A stretch of 63,349 nt of DNA from an uncultured Clostridia bacterium. GTDB taxonomy: Bacteria; Bacillota; Clostridia; TANB77; CAG-508. Made by a program: the position numbers and the translations under genes. The notes under the pieces are model-generated. The model saw only the letters and a list, made by a program, of their open reading frames with translations, was not told where the DNA came from and ran no database searches. The DNA is taken from positions 1 to 63,349 of the forward strand of contig CALXPP010000007.1 of the NCBI GenBank assembly GCA_944390345.1, written 5' to 3'. Position 1 is the stretch's first letter; each line of letters opens with the position of its first letter. Of this stretch, positions 17,558-26,949 are shown in pieces.

Positions 17558-18303
17558 TATTTATTTTTAGATCTTTGTGTATGATAAGAGACTTCTGTAA
17601 CTAAATTATCAGGTGCAATTTTAACTAAAATTTTAACACATTTAATTAGAATGCTTGGCAAAATTAATCCTTTTCCCTTTAGCATTTGATCAATTGCATA
17701 TTTAGCAACATACTCGCTACTAACACCTCTAATACAAAATTTAACTCCTGCTACTTCGTTAAATTCTGTTTTTACAGGACCAGGACAAACCACAGATATT
17801 TTCACATTAGATTTCTCTTTTTTTAATTCTTTTTGAATAGCTCTTGTAAGTGCTACAACATAATTTTTACTAGCATAATAAGTTGCCATTAATGGACCAG
17901 GCATAAATCCTGCTATTGAAGCTACATTTAGTATATACCCTGTGTTTTTCTTTTTCATTTCTTGCAGATATAGCTTTGTTAGTATATGAACTGCTACAAT
18001 ATTAGTATTTATCATATTTAGTTCTTTGCTTAAGTCTGTTGAATCAAAATGTCCAAATAAGCCAAATCCTGCATTGTTTATTAATATATCAATATCTTTA
18101 TGTGATTTAAAAATTTCATAGCAATTTTCTTCTATGCTTACATCTAAGCAAACTATCTCTACATTTGTTTTTAATTCTTCTTTCAATTCTTCTAGCTTTT
18201 CTTTTCTCCTTGCCACAATTACTAAATCATATCCTAATTTAGATAAATATCTTGCAATATCTCTACCAATTCCAGAAGAAGCTCCTGTAATTAAAGCTTT
18301 CAT
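17557..18303 (-). CDS. Short-chain dehydrogenase/reductase
   Basis: This is a classical SDR oxidoreductase of 248 residues with a Rossmann fold. The NAD(P)-binding motif is TGASSGIGRDIA, with NNAGFG, a catalytic Ser in LNVASIAG and the YxxxK pair in YYASKNYV. Basic residues after strand 2 (ARRKEK) favour NADPH. The substrate cannot be inferred; similar proteins are often called DltE/YqjQ-like. It is the last gene of an operon after patatin, MscS and NUDIX genes, which hints at membrane lipid or stress metabolism. Confidence 0.88.
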   Translation of the reverse strand: MKALITGASSGIGRDIARYLSKLGYDLVIVARRKEKLEELKEELKTNVEIVCLDVSIEENCYEIFKSHKDIDILINNAGFGLFGHFDSTDLSKELNMINTNIVAVHILTKLYLQEMKKKNTGYILNVASIAGFMPGPLMATYYASKNYVVALTRAIQKELKKEKSNVKISVVCPGPVKTEFNEVAGVKFCIRGVSSEYVAKYAIDQMLKGKGLILPSILIKCVKILVKIAPDNLVTEVSYHTQRSKNK

Positions 18304-18335
18304 ATTTAATAGTTTAATTCCTTTCTTAAAATAAA

Positions 18336-19193
18336 CTAATTTTCTATGAGTTTCAATATTTTGTCTTTATTTTTTATAATTGTATCATATCCTATTTTAA
18401 ATACTTTATCAACATCATCAACTTCTAATAAGCTTGTTCCTGCTGCATCTATTTCTATTGCTAAATCTGCTTCTTTTTGCGCTTTTCTTACATCTTTTAA
18501 AGAAAATATATCTACTGCTCTAAGCAAAATTGCAAAAAGATTTGGCTCTGGTTTATATTCATCTATTTTAAAGCTTAAAGCTAAAGTTTTTTCAGCACCC
18601 ATTTCTTTTAAAATGCGAACTGGTAAATTATCTTTTGTACCTCCATCTATAAAATTGTAATCTTTATATTCACAAGGTGTAAATACTGCTGGAAATGCAA
18701 TACTTGCTCTAGTTGCAACATCTATTGGAGCGTCATATATATAATCTATATTATCATTTTTTAAATTATATTTCCTAGATAAAAATATGCATTCCTTAGT
18801 TGTTATTGTATCTACTGTTGCAATTGCATACGGAATGCTAATTTCATTCATATTTGAGATATTTTTTTCTTTTGCACATTCCTTTATAATTTTAGCAATA
18901 TTTTCTCCCGGAATTAAACCTTCTATTTTAGCAACTCCACTGCTCAAATAAGTAACTCCTGCTTTAAATAAAGGTTTCTTGGGTATCTTAGTCATCTCTT
19001 TATAATAGCTTAAAAATCTTTTTAATATTTCATCTGTATTATAACCTAAAGCATATATTGTACCTATTAAAGCTCCTGAACTTGTACCAGATAAGTAATC
19101 TATATTTACATTTAAATCTTGTAAAGCTTTAAGTGCACCTATATGTGCTATTCCTTTTAGTCCACCACCAGCTAGTGCCAAACCTAAGCTCAT
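18336..19193 (-). CDS. Patatin-like phospholipase
   Basis: This is a serine acyl hydrolase with the patatin Ser-Asp dyad. The oxyanion loop is GGGLKG, the nucleophile is Ser38 in SGTSSG and the aspartate is in FIDGGTKDNLPV (Asp183). At 285 residues without a membrane segment, it belongs to the RssA/YlbK-like bacterial group, which probably acts on membrane lipids from the cytosol. The start ATG overlaps the mscS stop as ATGA, so the two are translationally coupled. Confidence 0.92.
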   Translation of the reverse strand: MSLGLALAGGGLKGIAHIGALKALQDLNVNIDYLSGTSSGALIGTIYALGYNTDEILKRFLSYYKEMTKIPKKPLFKAGVTYLSSGVAKIEGLIPGENIAKIIKECAKEKNISNMNEISIPYAIATVDTITTKECIFLSRKYNLKNDNIDYIYDAPIDVATRASIAFPAVFTPCEYKDYNFIDGGTKDNLPVRILKEMGAEKTLALSFKIDEYKPEPNLFAILLRAVDIFSLKDVRKAQKEADLAIEIDAAGTSLLEVDDVDKVFKIGYDTIIKNKDKILKLIEN

Positions 19194-20260
19194 ATATTTT
19201 CTTCCTCCTGATTTTTTAAATATACTGTTTGAGTTGGATATGCTAAATCTATATTTTCTTTTTCTATTAAATATAATAATTCACACAATAAATCTTCTTT
19301 TATTTTTAGAAATTTTATATAATCTACTTCATTTACATATAAAAATATTTTTATATCATTGCTATATGCAGTAATATTGTCAAAGTTTACTTCAACACTA
19401 TCTTGAACAACATTTGGATTATTTTCTAGTACTAATCTTATTTCTTTTACAATTTTTTTAATCTGTTCAGAAGTAGTTTGAAGGCTAAGTCCTAATACCA
19501 AGTCAAATCTTCTGGTAGAAAGATTATTCCAATTTGTAACATATTCTGTTGCAATATTTGCATTAGGAATATTTATAATTGAGTTATTGGTAGTTCTTAT
19601 TCTTGTACTTCTAAAAGTAATATCAGTAACAGTTCCTGCAAAAGTACCAATTTCTATCCAGTCTCCAATATTGTAAGGTTTATCTGTTAATATTGCCATA
19701 CCACTTAATAAGCTCTTTACTAAATCTTGAGCAGCTAATGCAATTACAGCACTACCAATACCAAGACCAGCAGCTAAACCATTTAAATTAATTTTATTCA
19801 CATACAATATAATAAATATAGCAATAACCCAAATAACTGCCCTTGCAATCTTACAAATAAAATTATTTACCATTTTATTGCTAGAATAATTAGTTAAAGA
19901 TTTAAAAATAATTGATTTAGGTGTTATTGCAGAAGTAATACATTTAGTTATAAATATCATTACAATAATTTTAAATACATCATTTGCTATTACCATTACT
20001 TGTGAGTTAACAGGTAATATTCTAATTGCCAAGTAAAAACCTAATAAGACAAAAAAGGTTTTTAAGGTTTTATACATTCCATCTGATTTTACATCTGATT
20101 TGTCTTTTCTTACTTTATATACTATTTTTAAAATTATTTTTGCAAAAACACTTCGCAATAAGAAAAATATTATAATCACAGCAATTGCTATTTGAATATC
20201 AAAAATAGCAATTAAGCTTTTTATATCTATACTTGTTAATTTTTCTCTTAGTACTTCCAT
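19190..20260 (-). CDS. MscS-family mechanosensitive channel
   Basis: This inner-membrane channel releases solutes when turgor rises. Four or so hydrophobic segments fill residues 15-185. The pore helix and beta domain are recognisable from GLAAGLGIGSAVIALAAQDL and GDWIEIGTFAGTVTDI, followed by the cytoplasmic vestibule. It has 356 residues, with one more N-terminal helix pair than the minimal MscS. GGAGG lies before the ATG. It ends in the ATGA overlap with the patatin gene and uses TGA as a normal stop, so TGA is not recoded here. Confidence 0.93.
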   Translation of the reverse strand: MEVLREKLTSIDIKSLIAIFDIQIAIAVIIIFFLLRSVFAKIILKIVYKVRKDKSDVKSDGMYKTLKTFFVLLGFYLAIRILPVNSQVMVIANDVFKIIVMIFITKCITSAITPKSIIFKSLTNYSSNKMVNNFICKIARAVIWVIAIFIILYVNKINLNGLAAGLGIGSAVIALAAQDLVKSLLSGMAILTDKPYNIGDWIEIGTFAGTVTDITFRSTRIRTTNNSIINIPNANIATEYVTNWNNLSTRRFDLVLGLSLQTTSEQIKKIVKEIRLVLENNPNVVQDSVEVNFDNITAYSNDIKIFLYVNEVDYIKFLKIKEDLLCELLYLIEKENIDLAYPTQTVYLKNQEEENI

Positions 20261-20271
20261 AATTCCTCCAA

Positions 20272-20805
20272 CTATTTTTTTATATATTTAAAATAATACA
20301 TTAAAATTGCTAAATTTAATGTTGCTTGTTCAAAATAATTTTCCTTTGCTAATTCAAAGCATTTATCTAAAGGAATTTTTTCTATTTCTAATATTTCCTC
20401 ATCTTCATCTAGATTGACTTTTCCTTTTGAAAAATCTTTTGCTACAAATATATGTACCTTCTCATTTGTATATCCACAAGAAGGATACACTGTAATTAAA
20501 TGTTCTATGCTATTTGCAACAATACCAGTTTCTTCTTCTAATTCTCTCTTAGCTGCATCTTCTGGTTTTTCATCTTTATCTACAATTCCTGCTGGAAATT
20601 CCAATTCTACTTTTCCTATAACCTCTCTTAATTGCTTAATAAAAATTGCCTCATTTTTTTCGTTAATTGGCATTACTAAAGCAGAATCTCCAGGTTCTAC
20701 ACATTCTCTTTTATATAGTTTTCCTTCACTATTTTCATAAGTTTTTTCTATAACTTTTAGTCTTTTTCCATTAAACTTTATTTTTTCTTCAATTAATTTA
20801 TTCAA
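20272..20805 (-). CDS. NUDIX hydrolase, ADP-ribose pyrophosphatase-like
   Basis: This soluble NUDIX hydrolase has 177 residues. The complete NUDIX box (G-x5-E-x7-REUxEExGU) starts in GIVDKDEKPED and continues AAKRELEEETGI. The preceding LEFPAGIV and the overall layout are like NudF/ADP-ribose pyrophosphatase, which hydrolyses ADP-ribose to AMP and ribose-5-phosphate. It is the first gene of the operon NUDIX-mscS-patatin-SDR, 11 bases before mscS. Substrate assignment is by family only. Confidence 0.9.
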   Translation of the reverse strand: MNKLIEEKIKFNGKRLKVIEKTYENSEGKLYKRECVEPGDSALVMPINEKNEAIFIKQLREVIGKVELEFPAGIVDKDEKPEDAAKRELEEETGIVANSIEHLITVYPSCGYTNEKVHIFVAKDFSKGKVNLDEDEEILEIEKIPLDKCFELAKENYFEQATLNLAILMYYFKYIKK

Positions 20806-20845
20806 GATTTACTCCTAAAAATTTTATTTTTATTATTATATACTA

Positions 20846-20879
20846 AAAAATGCAAAAAGTATATTCTTTTTGCATTTTT
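20846..20879 (-). terminator. Intrinsic terminator after the Spo0E-like gene
   Basis: A perfect 14-bp stem (20846-20859 with 20866-20879) has a 6-base loop. On the minus strand its 3' arm ends in a TTTTTTAG tract. Confidence 0.75.
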
Positions 20880-20938
20880 ATTAAAATTTTATTAGTATTT
20901 TGTTAGTTTCTTTTAGCCTATAGTAATATTTAAGTATT

Positions 20939-21088
20939 TTAGTTAAGTTTATATATTTTTTCTTCGTAAAATTTTGCAATCAATTCATCTAATTCGACAC
21001 TTATATTGTATATGATTGCATAATCTTTTCCTTCTGCTATACTTGCATTAAGTCTGTCTCTTAATTTACAAATTTCATCATTTAACAT
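20939..21088 (-). CDS. Spo0E-like aspartyl-phosphate phosphatase
   Basis: This 49-residue protein is easily missed because of its size. It matches the Spo0E family in length and signature: a first helix (EICKLRDRLN), then SVELDELIAKFYEEK, where the SxELD motif holds the catalytic aspartate that dephosphorylates Spo0A-type response regulators. AAGGAG lies nine bases upstream of the ATG. It has its own promoter and terminator. A nine-codon leader, MYLRRVIVC, with its own AAGGAG ends across the start codon and could couple or attenuate translation. A sporulation phosphorelay in the host is implied. Confidence 0.85.
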   Translation of the reverse strand: MLNDEICKLRDRLNASIAEGKDYAIIYNISVELDELIAKFYEEKIYKLN

Positions 21089-21131
21089 ACAATCACTCTC
21101 CTTAAATACATTTTCTCCTTAGTACAAATTT

Positions 21132-21160
21132 AAAATACCATATTACCACAGCAAAGTCAA
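21132..21160 (-). promoter_or_regulatory. Promoter of the Spo0E-like gene
   Basis: On the minus strand there is TTGACT, 17 bp and TATTTT preceded by TGG. It resembles the tRNA-Gly promoter (TTGACT with TGGTATTAT) at 26664-26692. Confidence 0.6.
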
Positions 21161-21223
21161 TAATTTAGCAAGTTTTGTGCTGTTTTTCGTTCGACAAAAA
21201 TTGATACCTTTTACATTTTTCGA

Positions 21224-22009
21224 CTAATGCATTTTTTTTATTCTTTCTTTTATTAAAAAGTAACAAGAATATACAAAAATTATAAGTGAAAGTACTTTTG
21301 AAACTCTAAAACTCATAAACATTAAACTATCTTGTCTTAACCCTTCTAAAAAGAATCTTGCTAGCGAATACATTGCTAAATAAGTAAAACATATTTCTCC
21401 AACAAATTTACGCTTTTTTTGCATAGCTCTTAATATGAAAAACATTGCAAAACAAATTATACATTCATATAAAAATACTGGATGTACTTCCATATAGCCT
21501 TGAGATGTAAAAATTCCCATTCTAAATAAACTATCTGTTTCATATCCATAAGCTTCAATATTGAAAAAATTTCCCCATCTACCTATACTCTGAGCTAAAC
21601 TTACAAAAGGTACTATGTAGTCAAAAAAATCCAATTTATTAATCCCATATTTTTTACATAGTTCTATAATTACTATAATACCTGCAATAAATCCACCATA
21701 AATTGCTAAGCCTCCATTCCTTATATTAAAAATTTCTATAGGGTTTTCTAAGTAAGTATCTAAATTAAATAGAACATAATATATCCTTGCACCTATTACT
21801 CCAAAAACTAATGCAATAAGCATAATTTCTAATACCTGCACAAAATCTATGTAAAATTTTTCCTTACTAATTTTACACAAAACTAGTGCAACTACAATTC
21901 CAAAAACAATGCAAACAGCATACCAATGTATATCTACATTTAATATGCTGAAGGCTACTTTTGGAATCTCAATACTAATATTAAAACCTGGAAAAGTAAC
22001 AATATCCAT
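21224..22009 (-). CDS. lgt: Prolipoprotein diacylglyceryl transferase
   Basis: Lgt transfers diacylglycerol from phosphatidylglycerol to the lipobox cysteine of prelipoproteins at the cytoplasmic membrane. The product is 261 residues with about seven membrane segments. Signature residues are in NVDIHWYA, RNGGLAIYGGFIAG (HGG-like region) and the Lgt signature GRWGNFFNIEAYG. AAAGGAG precedes the ATG. It is the last gene of the ymfF-ymfH-lgt run. Confidence 0.94.
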   Translation of the reverse strand: MDIVTFPGFNISIEIPKVAFSILNVDIHWYAVCIVFGIVVALVLCKISKEKFYIDFVQVLEIMLIALVFGVIGARIYYVLFNLDTYLENPIEIFNIRNGGLAIYGGFIAGIIVIIELCKKYGINKLDFFDYIVPFVSLAQSIGRWGNFFNIEAYGYETDSLFRMGIFTSQGYMEVHPVFLYECIICFAMFFILRAMQKKRKFVGEICFTYLAMYSLARFFLEGLRQDSLMFMSFRVSKVLSLIIFVYSCYFLIKERIKKMH

Positions 22010-22021
22010 ATAAAAACTCCT

Positions 22022-23302
22022 TTATTTTTTTATTATCGGTTTTATTATTGAAGTTACTCTATTTTCTTCTACAAGTACTTCTTTTAGAATTTCTTCTACT
22101 TCTTCTTTAGTTAAAATATTGAATTCTTCAAAATACATAAATGGATTAATTCCTTTTATATAATCAGATAATAAATTATTTGCTACTACAGCAATATCAT
22201 TGTATTCTTTTATATATTCTCCATATAATTTTTTCTTTGCTCTTAAAAAATCTTCCTCTTTAAAACCAGTAACTTTAAATTTTTCAAATTCTTCTTTTAT
22301 ATTTTCTATAACCTCTTCTGGATTATTTGATTGTCCTTGTATTAATAAATGTGCATAATTTTGTGAGAACTCATAATCATAAGTAAGCTCTGAATACAAA
22401 AGCCCTGCATTATATAATTTTTGGTATAAGTTTGAACTTTTTCCTAATATCAAATAAAAAATTATATCTATAGCTAAATCTTTTTTAACAAATCTTTCTT
22501 TTTGAATTTTATCTTTATATCCTATCATAAAGCAAGGTAAACTGATTTCCATCTCAGCTTCTTCTTTCTTTTTAAAAATCTCTCTTGGCTCTTCGGGATA
22601 GATTCTCTTTATCTCTAATTTATTTCTTGGAAGAGTTATTCTAGACTTTATTTCTTTTAAAATATCTTTTACTTCAAAATCTCCTGCTAATATTAAAACC
22701 ATATTGTCTAATCTATAAAAAGTATTATAAATTTTATATAAATTTTCTTTATTTATTTTTGCTATACTCTCTTTAGTTCCTGCAACATCTATTCTAATTG
22801 GATTCCTAGCATACATGCATTTTATAGCATTCATATATAATTTCCATTCAGGATAATCATCATACATCATTATTTCTTGTTCTATAATTCCTCGTTCTTT
22901 TTCTACATTTTCATCTGTAAAATATGGATTTTGAACATAATTCATAAATTCATCTAAAGCTTTATAAAAATTATCAGAACATTCATATAAATATGCTGTT
23001 AAAGAATTGCTAGTATAGGCATTTGCATCTACTCCCAAACTCGATAATACATCTAAACTATTTTTTCCATTTTCTTGTTCAAACAATTTATGTTCTAAAT
23101 AATGTGCTATACCATCTGGTACTTCTGTTTCTTCTGTATCTTCTGGACTTATAAAATGATTATCAATAGAACCAAATTTTGTTCCCCAAATTATATATTT
23201 TTTTTGAATATTTTTTCTTGGAAATATCATAACTGTTAAGCCATTTTCCATTTTTTCAATATATACCTTTTCCTGTACTCTATTGTTTTCTATTATCTGC
23301 AC
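22022..23302 (-). CDS. M16 zinc peptidase, YmfH-like (active partner)
   Basis: This inverzincin-type peptidase has 426 residues. The zinc motif HxxEH is in GIAHYLEHKLFEQ, with the distal Glu in REKGIIEQE-like context (ERGIIEQEIMM). It follows the YmfF-like gene by 21 bases; such pairs form a heterodimer in which only this subunit carries the zinc site. In Bacillus the pair is encoded near competence and wall genes, and its substrate is unknown. There is no signal peptide, so it is cytosolic. Confidence 0.9.
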   Translation of the reverse strand: MQIIENNRVQEKVYIEKMENGLTVMIFPRKNIQKKYIIWGTKFGSIDNHFISPEDTEETEVPDGIAHYLEHKLFEQENGKNSLDVLSSLGVDANAYTSNSLTAYLYECSDNFYKALDEFMNYVQNPYFTDENVEKERGIIEQEIMMYDDYPEWKLYMNAIKCMYARNPIRIDVAGTKESIAKINKENLYKIYNTFYRLDNMVLILAGDFEVKDILKEIKSRITLPRNKLEIKRIYPEEPREIFKKKEEAEMEISLPCFMIGYKDKIQKERFVKKDLAIDIIFYLILGKSSNLYQKLYNAGLLYSELTYDYEFSQNYAHLLIQGQSNNPEEVIENIKEEFEKFKVTGFKEEDFLRAKKKLYGEYIKEYNDIAVVANNLLSDYIKGINPFMYFEEFNILTKEEVEEILKEVLVEENRVTSIIKPIIKK

Positions 23303-23323
23303 GAAAATTCCTCCTAAAATCTC

Positions 23324-24601
23324 TTACTTTTTTAAGAAATATATTGTATTTATTTGAACTTGACTTGCAAGTTCTACTATTTCTTCTTTTGTAACTGCTT
23401 CTATATTTTTCAAATATGTTTCCAAATCCATATTGGTTTTTGCAATTTCTTGTCCTATATAATATACTACTTCTGTATCTTGTTCTTCACTTACTGCCTT
23501 TACTCCAGAAATTAAATATTTTTTTGCATTTTTTATATCTTCATCTATAAAATCTCCGTTTTTTAGATTATCCAACTGTTTTTCTATAATATCTAAAGCC
23601 TTTTTATAATTTTTTATTTCTATTCCACATCTAATAAATATATTTAATTTTTGCTTTACGAAATTAGATCTTGCAGTATATGCTAAACTTTCCTTCTCTC
23701 TAACATTTTTGAAAAGCATTGAATTAGCTCCATCTCCCAAAATGGCATTATATACTAATGATACACATTGTAAATTTTTTTGTTTACTCAATATATCCAT
23801 TCCTATTACAAGCTTCCCTTGTGATACATTCATATTTTCTACAATTTCTTTTGGCTTTTCTACTTTCTGTTTTATTTCTGTGAATTCATTGTTTAGTTTA
23901 TAGTTTTCTGTTCTTGGTATCAATTTTTCTATATTTTCATTTTTTAGAAGCTCATCTTTTATCTTACTTTCATTGATATTACCTGAGATAAATATATCTA
24001 TTTTCGCAGTTTGAATTAATTTTAAATAATATTCTGTAATATTTTCTTTCGTTATTTTGTCTACTTCTTCTAAAAAGCCATATTTATAAATTCCAAAACC
24101 TTCATTATTGTACATAGTACTTATACAATTTTCTAAAGCATATAAATCTTTATCATCTATCTTACTTTCTATGACTTTCTTTAATCGTTCTTTTTCTGTT
24201 TTTAAATAATCTTCCTTAAAATATCCTTTTTCTAAAACAGGTTTAAATATAATCTCTAATAGCAAATTCAAGGCTTTCTCCATAATATTTTCTGTATTAG
24301 CTGTATATTCATCTCTAATAGTCTCTACATAAAACTTTATTACTTGATTATCTCCTATTTTATCAATTCCACAATCAAAAGATGCACCATATAAATCGTC
24401 TAACTTTTTGTTTATTTCTTCCTGTGTTTTATAATTTTCTGTCCCTCTTTTTAATAAAAACGGAATTATAGCATTTTTAGTTACAGTTTCTTTTTCTAGT
24501 GGCACTGTTAATAAAACACAAACTAAATTAGTTTTAAAAATATTAGTTGGAATTAAATGTAATTTTATTCCTTGTTTTAATTCTATCTTTTTGTCACTCA
24601 T
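23324..24601 (-). CDS. M16 peptidase homologue, YmfF-like (non-catalytic partner)
   Basis: The product is 425 residues with the M16 fold but no HxxEH: the equivalent region reads FLLKRGTENYKTQEEI. The second half has the conserved REKESLAYTARSNF segment, the R/Y pair used for substrate binding in M16 dimers. It therefore probably serves as the structural subunit for the YmfH-like peptidase encoded next. The gene starts after the L,D-transpeptidase gene on the same strand, with 59 bases between them. Confidence 0.88.
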   Translation of the reverse strand: MSDKKIELKQGIKLHLIPTNIFKTNLVCVLLTVPLEKETVTKNAIIPFLLKRGTENYKTQEEINKKLDDLYGASFDCGIDKIGDNQVIKFYVETIRDEYTANTENIMEKALNLLLEIIFKPVLEKGYFKEDYLKTEKERLKKVIESKIDDKDLYALENCISTMYNNEGFGIYKYGFLEEVDKITKENITEYYLKLIQTAKIDIFISGNINESKIKDELLKNENIEKLIPRTENYKLNNEFTEIKQKVEKPKEIVENMNVSQGKLVIGMDILSKQKNLQCVSLVYNAILGDGANSMLFKNVREKESLAYTARSNFVKQKLNIFIRCGIEIKNYKKALDIIEKQLDNLKNGDFIDEDIKNAKKYLISGVKAVSEEQDTEVVYYIGQEIAKTNMDLETYLKNIEAVTKEEIVELASQVQINTIYFLKK

Positions 24602-24660
24602 ATCTAATCTCCTATATTAATTTATGTATATATTATTCCCAAAGCTTATAGGCTTATACC

Positions 24661-26424
24661 TTATATACATTTTCTTCCTTCTGTTTTTCCATATTTTATA
24701 TAATGAGTATAATATTCAATATTGTTTTTTCCAAAAGCTTTATATAAATCTTCATTATATTTTCTATATACTCGTATATCAAATTCTTCTGAAGTTTTTC
24801 TATCTTCCTTTATTCCTGTATTTATAAAATGAAATAATGCTGCTTTATAATTTGTAGAAAAGGCTTGTTTTAAATCTTCACTATTTTCTACATAATCTTT
24901 AATACAGAAAACTTCTGATGATATTCTTCCTTCTGAAATTCCAATTTTATAAAAATGCTTTTTAAGTGCTATTTCATCGTTTCCAAAAGCTTGCTTTAAG
25001 TCCTTATTTTTATTAGCATAAATATCACTATTAAATATAATTTCTTCTATCTGTTTAGTTATATTACCTAGTCTACCTTCATTTTTTCCAAATTTAACAT
25101 AATGATAAATAGCCTCAGAATTACTTAAATTTTTTAAATCTTCATATATTCTATAAAAATCTATATCAAAACTTTCTGAAATTTTTCTTTCTTCATTTAT
25201 TCCTGTTTCTAAGAAATGTTTAAAAGCTAAAACATAATCATTTCCAAAGCTAGCTTTCAAATCTAAATTATTTTCTAAATAATATTTTACATTAAAAATA
25301 CTAGAAGCTTGTCTTCCCTCTTTTATTCCATTGGTAATCCAATGTTTATATAAAGCATCTTTATTATTTCCAAAAATCTGTTTTAAATCATTATTTAAAT
25401 TAGCATATTCCTCATAATCAAATACTACAAGTTTTTTGTCTGAATTAATCTCGGCTATTCTATTTTCTCTATATCCAAAATTTTTATAATGCTGAATTAA
25501 ATCATAATTATTCATATTTTGCAAATCTTTATTAAAAACTTTATAGATACTTATATTAAAATCCTTTGTTGTTGGTCTATCCTCATTATATCCACCACTT
25601 AAATAGTGCTTATATGCTGCCATAAAATTATTTACGAAAACATTTTTTAAATCTAAGTTATTATCTAAATAATAACGAACATTGAAATTGCAAGAAGCTT
25701 GTCTTCCTTCTTTTATTCCACTATTATACCAATGAATTTTTAAATTATTTTCATCATAACCAAAAGCAGTTTTTAAATCTGGGTTATTATCAGCATAAAA
25801 TTTGCTATCAAAAGCAATATCTTTAAAACTATGCCATGGATTATTTGAATTTGGATCTGTAGGATCCCAGCCTCTTAAATCTTCAAATAATTCTGTTAAA
25901 TGCATTGCGCTAGGTTTCCCTAGTGGTCCTGGATCACTACTTGCATAAAATTCAACTTCTGTTCCGCTTTGGCAATTATCGTAAATCCATTTTGCATCTT
26001 CTACTTTTAATCTAATACAACCTGCTGATGCAGATGTGCCTAGTTTATCATATTCCCAAAATTCTAAAGAACTAGCATCTCCGTTTCTGGTATATGGAAC
26101 TGAATGAAACAATATATTTCCTACAATTCTAGAGCAATATTGTCCATATACACCTCCAAATAGTGCTAACCATCTATATTTATAATTTAAGCTATAAGTG
26201 CCTCCTTTGGGAGTAGCCGTACCACAAGAGCATATCATTGCTTTAATTGGTGTTAGATTATCTCCGTTTTTTTCATAAACAGTAACTACATTAGCTTCAT
26301 AATTTACCTTTATATAGTAATTACTTGAAGCTGCATAGCTTACATTTTTTTCTGAAATTGTTGTGAGTAAAACAGTTAAGAATATAATAAAAGCAAATAC
26401 TTTTTTTAAAAATTTGTTTTTCAT
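24661..26424 (-). CDS. Secreted L,D-transpeptidase (YkuD) with nine C-terminal repeats
   Basis: A signal peptide (about residues 1-31) is followed by a YkuD domain (36-160) with His107 in LFHSVPY and the nucleophile Cys136 in SAGCIRL, so it can form 3-3 cross-links or attach proteins to the wall. From about residue 202 to the end there are nine repeats of 40-45 residues with the pattern Y-x4-x-DL-x2-AFG, HY-x3-G-x2-EGR. They fall into three repeating triads. The same triad occurs in the CotH-like protein at 28346-30886. The repeats resemble those in large surface proteins of other bacteria; they probably bind wall or partner proteins. Confidence 0.9.
   Translation of the reverse strand: MKNKFLKKVFAFIIFLTVLLTTISEKNVSYAASSNYYIKVNYEANVVTVYEKNGDNLTPIKAMICSCGTATPKGGTYSLNYKYRWLALFGGVYGQYCSRIVGNILFHSVPYTRNGDASSLEFWEYDKLGTSASAGCIRLKVEDAKWIYDNCQSGTEVEFYASSDPGPLGKPSAMHLTELFEDLRGWDPTDPNSNNPWHSFKDIAFDSKFYADNNPDLKTAFGYDENNLKIHWYNSGIKEGRQASCNFNVRYYLDNNLDLKNVFVNNFMAAYKHYLSGGYNEDRPTTKDFNISIYKVFNKDLQNMNNYDLIQHYKNFGYRENRIAEINSDKKLVVFDYEEYANLNNDLKQIFGNNKDALYKHWITNGIKEGRQASSIFNVKYYLENNLDLKASFGNDYVLAFKHFLETGINEERKISESFDIDFYRIYEDLKNLSNSEAIYHYVKFGKNEGRLGNITKQIEEIIFNSDIYANKNKDLKQAFGNDEIALKKHFYKIGISEGRISSEVFCIKDYVENSEDLKQAFSTNYKAALFHFINTGIKEDRKTSEEFDIRVYRKYNEDLYKAFGKNNIEYYTHYIKYGKTEGRKCI
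24664..25821 (-). repeat. Nine protein-coding repeats (three triads) in the L,D-transpeptidase
   Basis: Repeat types alternate A-B-C three times: A begins FDSKFYADNN or FNSDIYANKN, B begins FNVRYYLDNN or FNVKYYLENN, C begins FNISIYKVFN or FDIRVYRKYN. Each ends in a G-x2-E-x-R turn. DNA-level identity is low, so the duplications are old. Confidence 0.8.
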
Positions 26425-26663
26425 ATACTCCTCCTCTTATTTAAAATTACATTTAAATTATATCATATACTATTTAAATTGTATATTCCTTATTTGCGTA
26501 AGAATATAAAATTTTTATATATTGTAATTTTTACAAATATTTTGAATATAAATATATTAAACTTAAAATATAAAACTTTTTAATATTAATTTAAAAATAA
26601 AATGCTATTCTACAAGGTAAGTGCAAATTATATAAAATTTTAAGTAAAAATATTTTTAATGTC

Positions 26664-26692
26664 TTGACTTTTTATTTTTTTTCTGGTATTAT
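26664..26692 (+). promoter_or_regulatory. tRNA promoter
   Basis: TTGACT, 17 bp and TATTAT with an extended TGG lie 28 bases upstream of tRNA-Gly. The 26425-26663 stretch before it is AT-rich and otherwise shows only the region upstream of the L,D-transpeptidase gene. Confidence 0.8.
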
Positions 26693-26719
26693 AGTAATGC
26701 TTATGCAAAAGCATTGTGT

Positions 26720-26795
26720 GCGGGAATAGCTCAGTTGATAGAGCGTCGCCTTGCCAAGGCGAAGGTCGCGGGTTTGAGCCCCGTTTCCCGCTCCA
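26720..26795 (+). tRNA. tRNA-Gly (GCC)
   Basis: A full cloverleaf with encoded CCA. The anticodon loop is TTGCCAA, a normal seven bases, so this copy is not an expanded-loop frameshift suppressor. It decodes GGC and GGT. Confidence 0.95.
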
Positions 26796-26812
26796 TTTTT
26801 TATAATAAGTAT

Positions 26813-26886
26813 GGCGCTATAGCCAAGTGGTAAGGCACGAGTCTGCAAAACTCTGATCCCCGGTTCGAATCCGGGTGGCGCCTCCA
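26813..26886 (+). tRNA. tRNA-Cys (GCA)
   Basis: A cloverleaf with anticodon loop CTGCAAA, T arm CCCGG/CCGGG and encoded CCA. It follows tRNA-Gly by 17 bases and is co-transcribed with it. Confidence 0.95.
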
Positions 26887-26923
26887 AAAACACAAACTTT
26901 ATTAAAAGTTTGTGTTTTTTTTA
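26887..26923 (+). terminator. Intrinsic terminator of the tRNA-Gly-Cys unit
   Basis: A stem, AAACACAAACTT with AAGTTTGTGTTT, and a run of eight T immediately follow the tRNA-Cys CCA. Confidence 0.85.
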
Positions 26924-26949
26924 TGTAATTAAATTGAAGAAGCTTTTAG

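Noticed and set aside
19190-19193. Possible recoding of TGA (Mycoplasma-like code)
   Set aside because: TGA ends mscS at the ATGA overlap with the patatin gene, and tryptophan is written as TGG throughout.
26672-26893. 73-residue minus-strand frame containing a PPGFEPGIRVLQTRAL-like string
   Set aside because: It lies antisense across tRNA-Gly and tRNA-Cys; this string is a well-known artefact of translating tRNA genes backwards.
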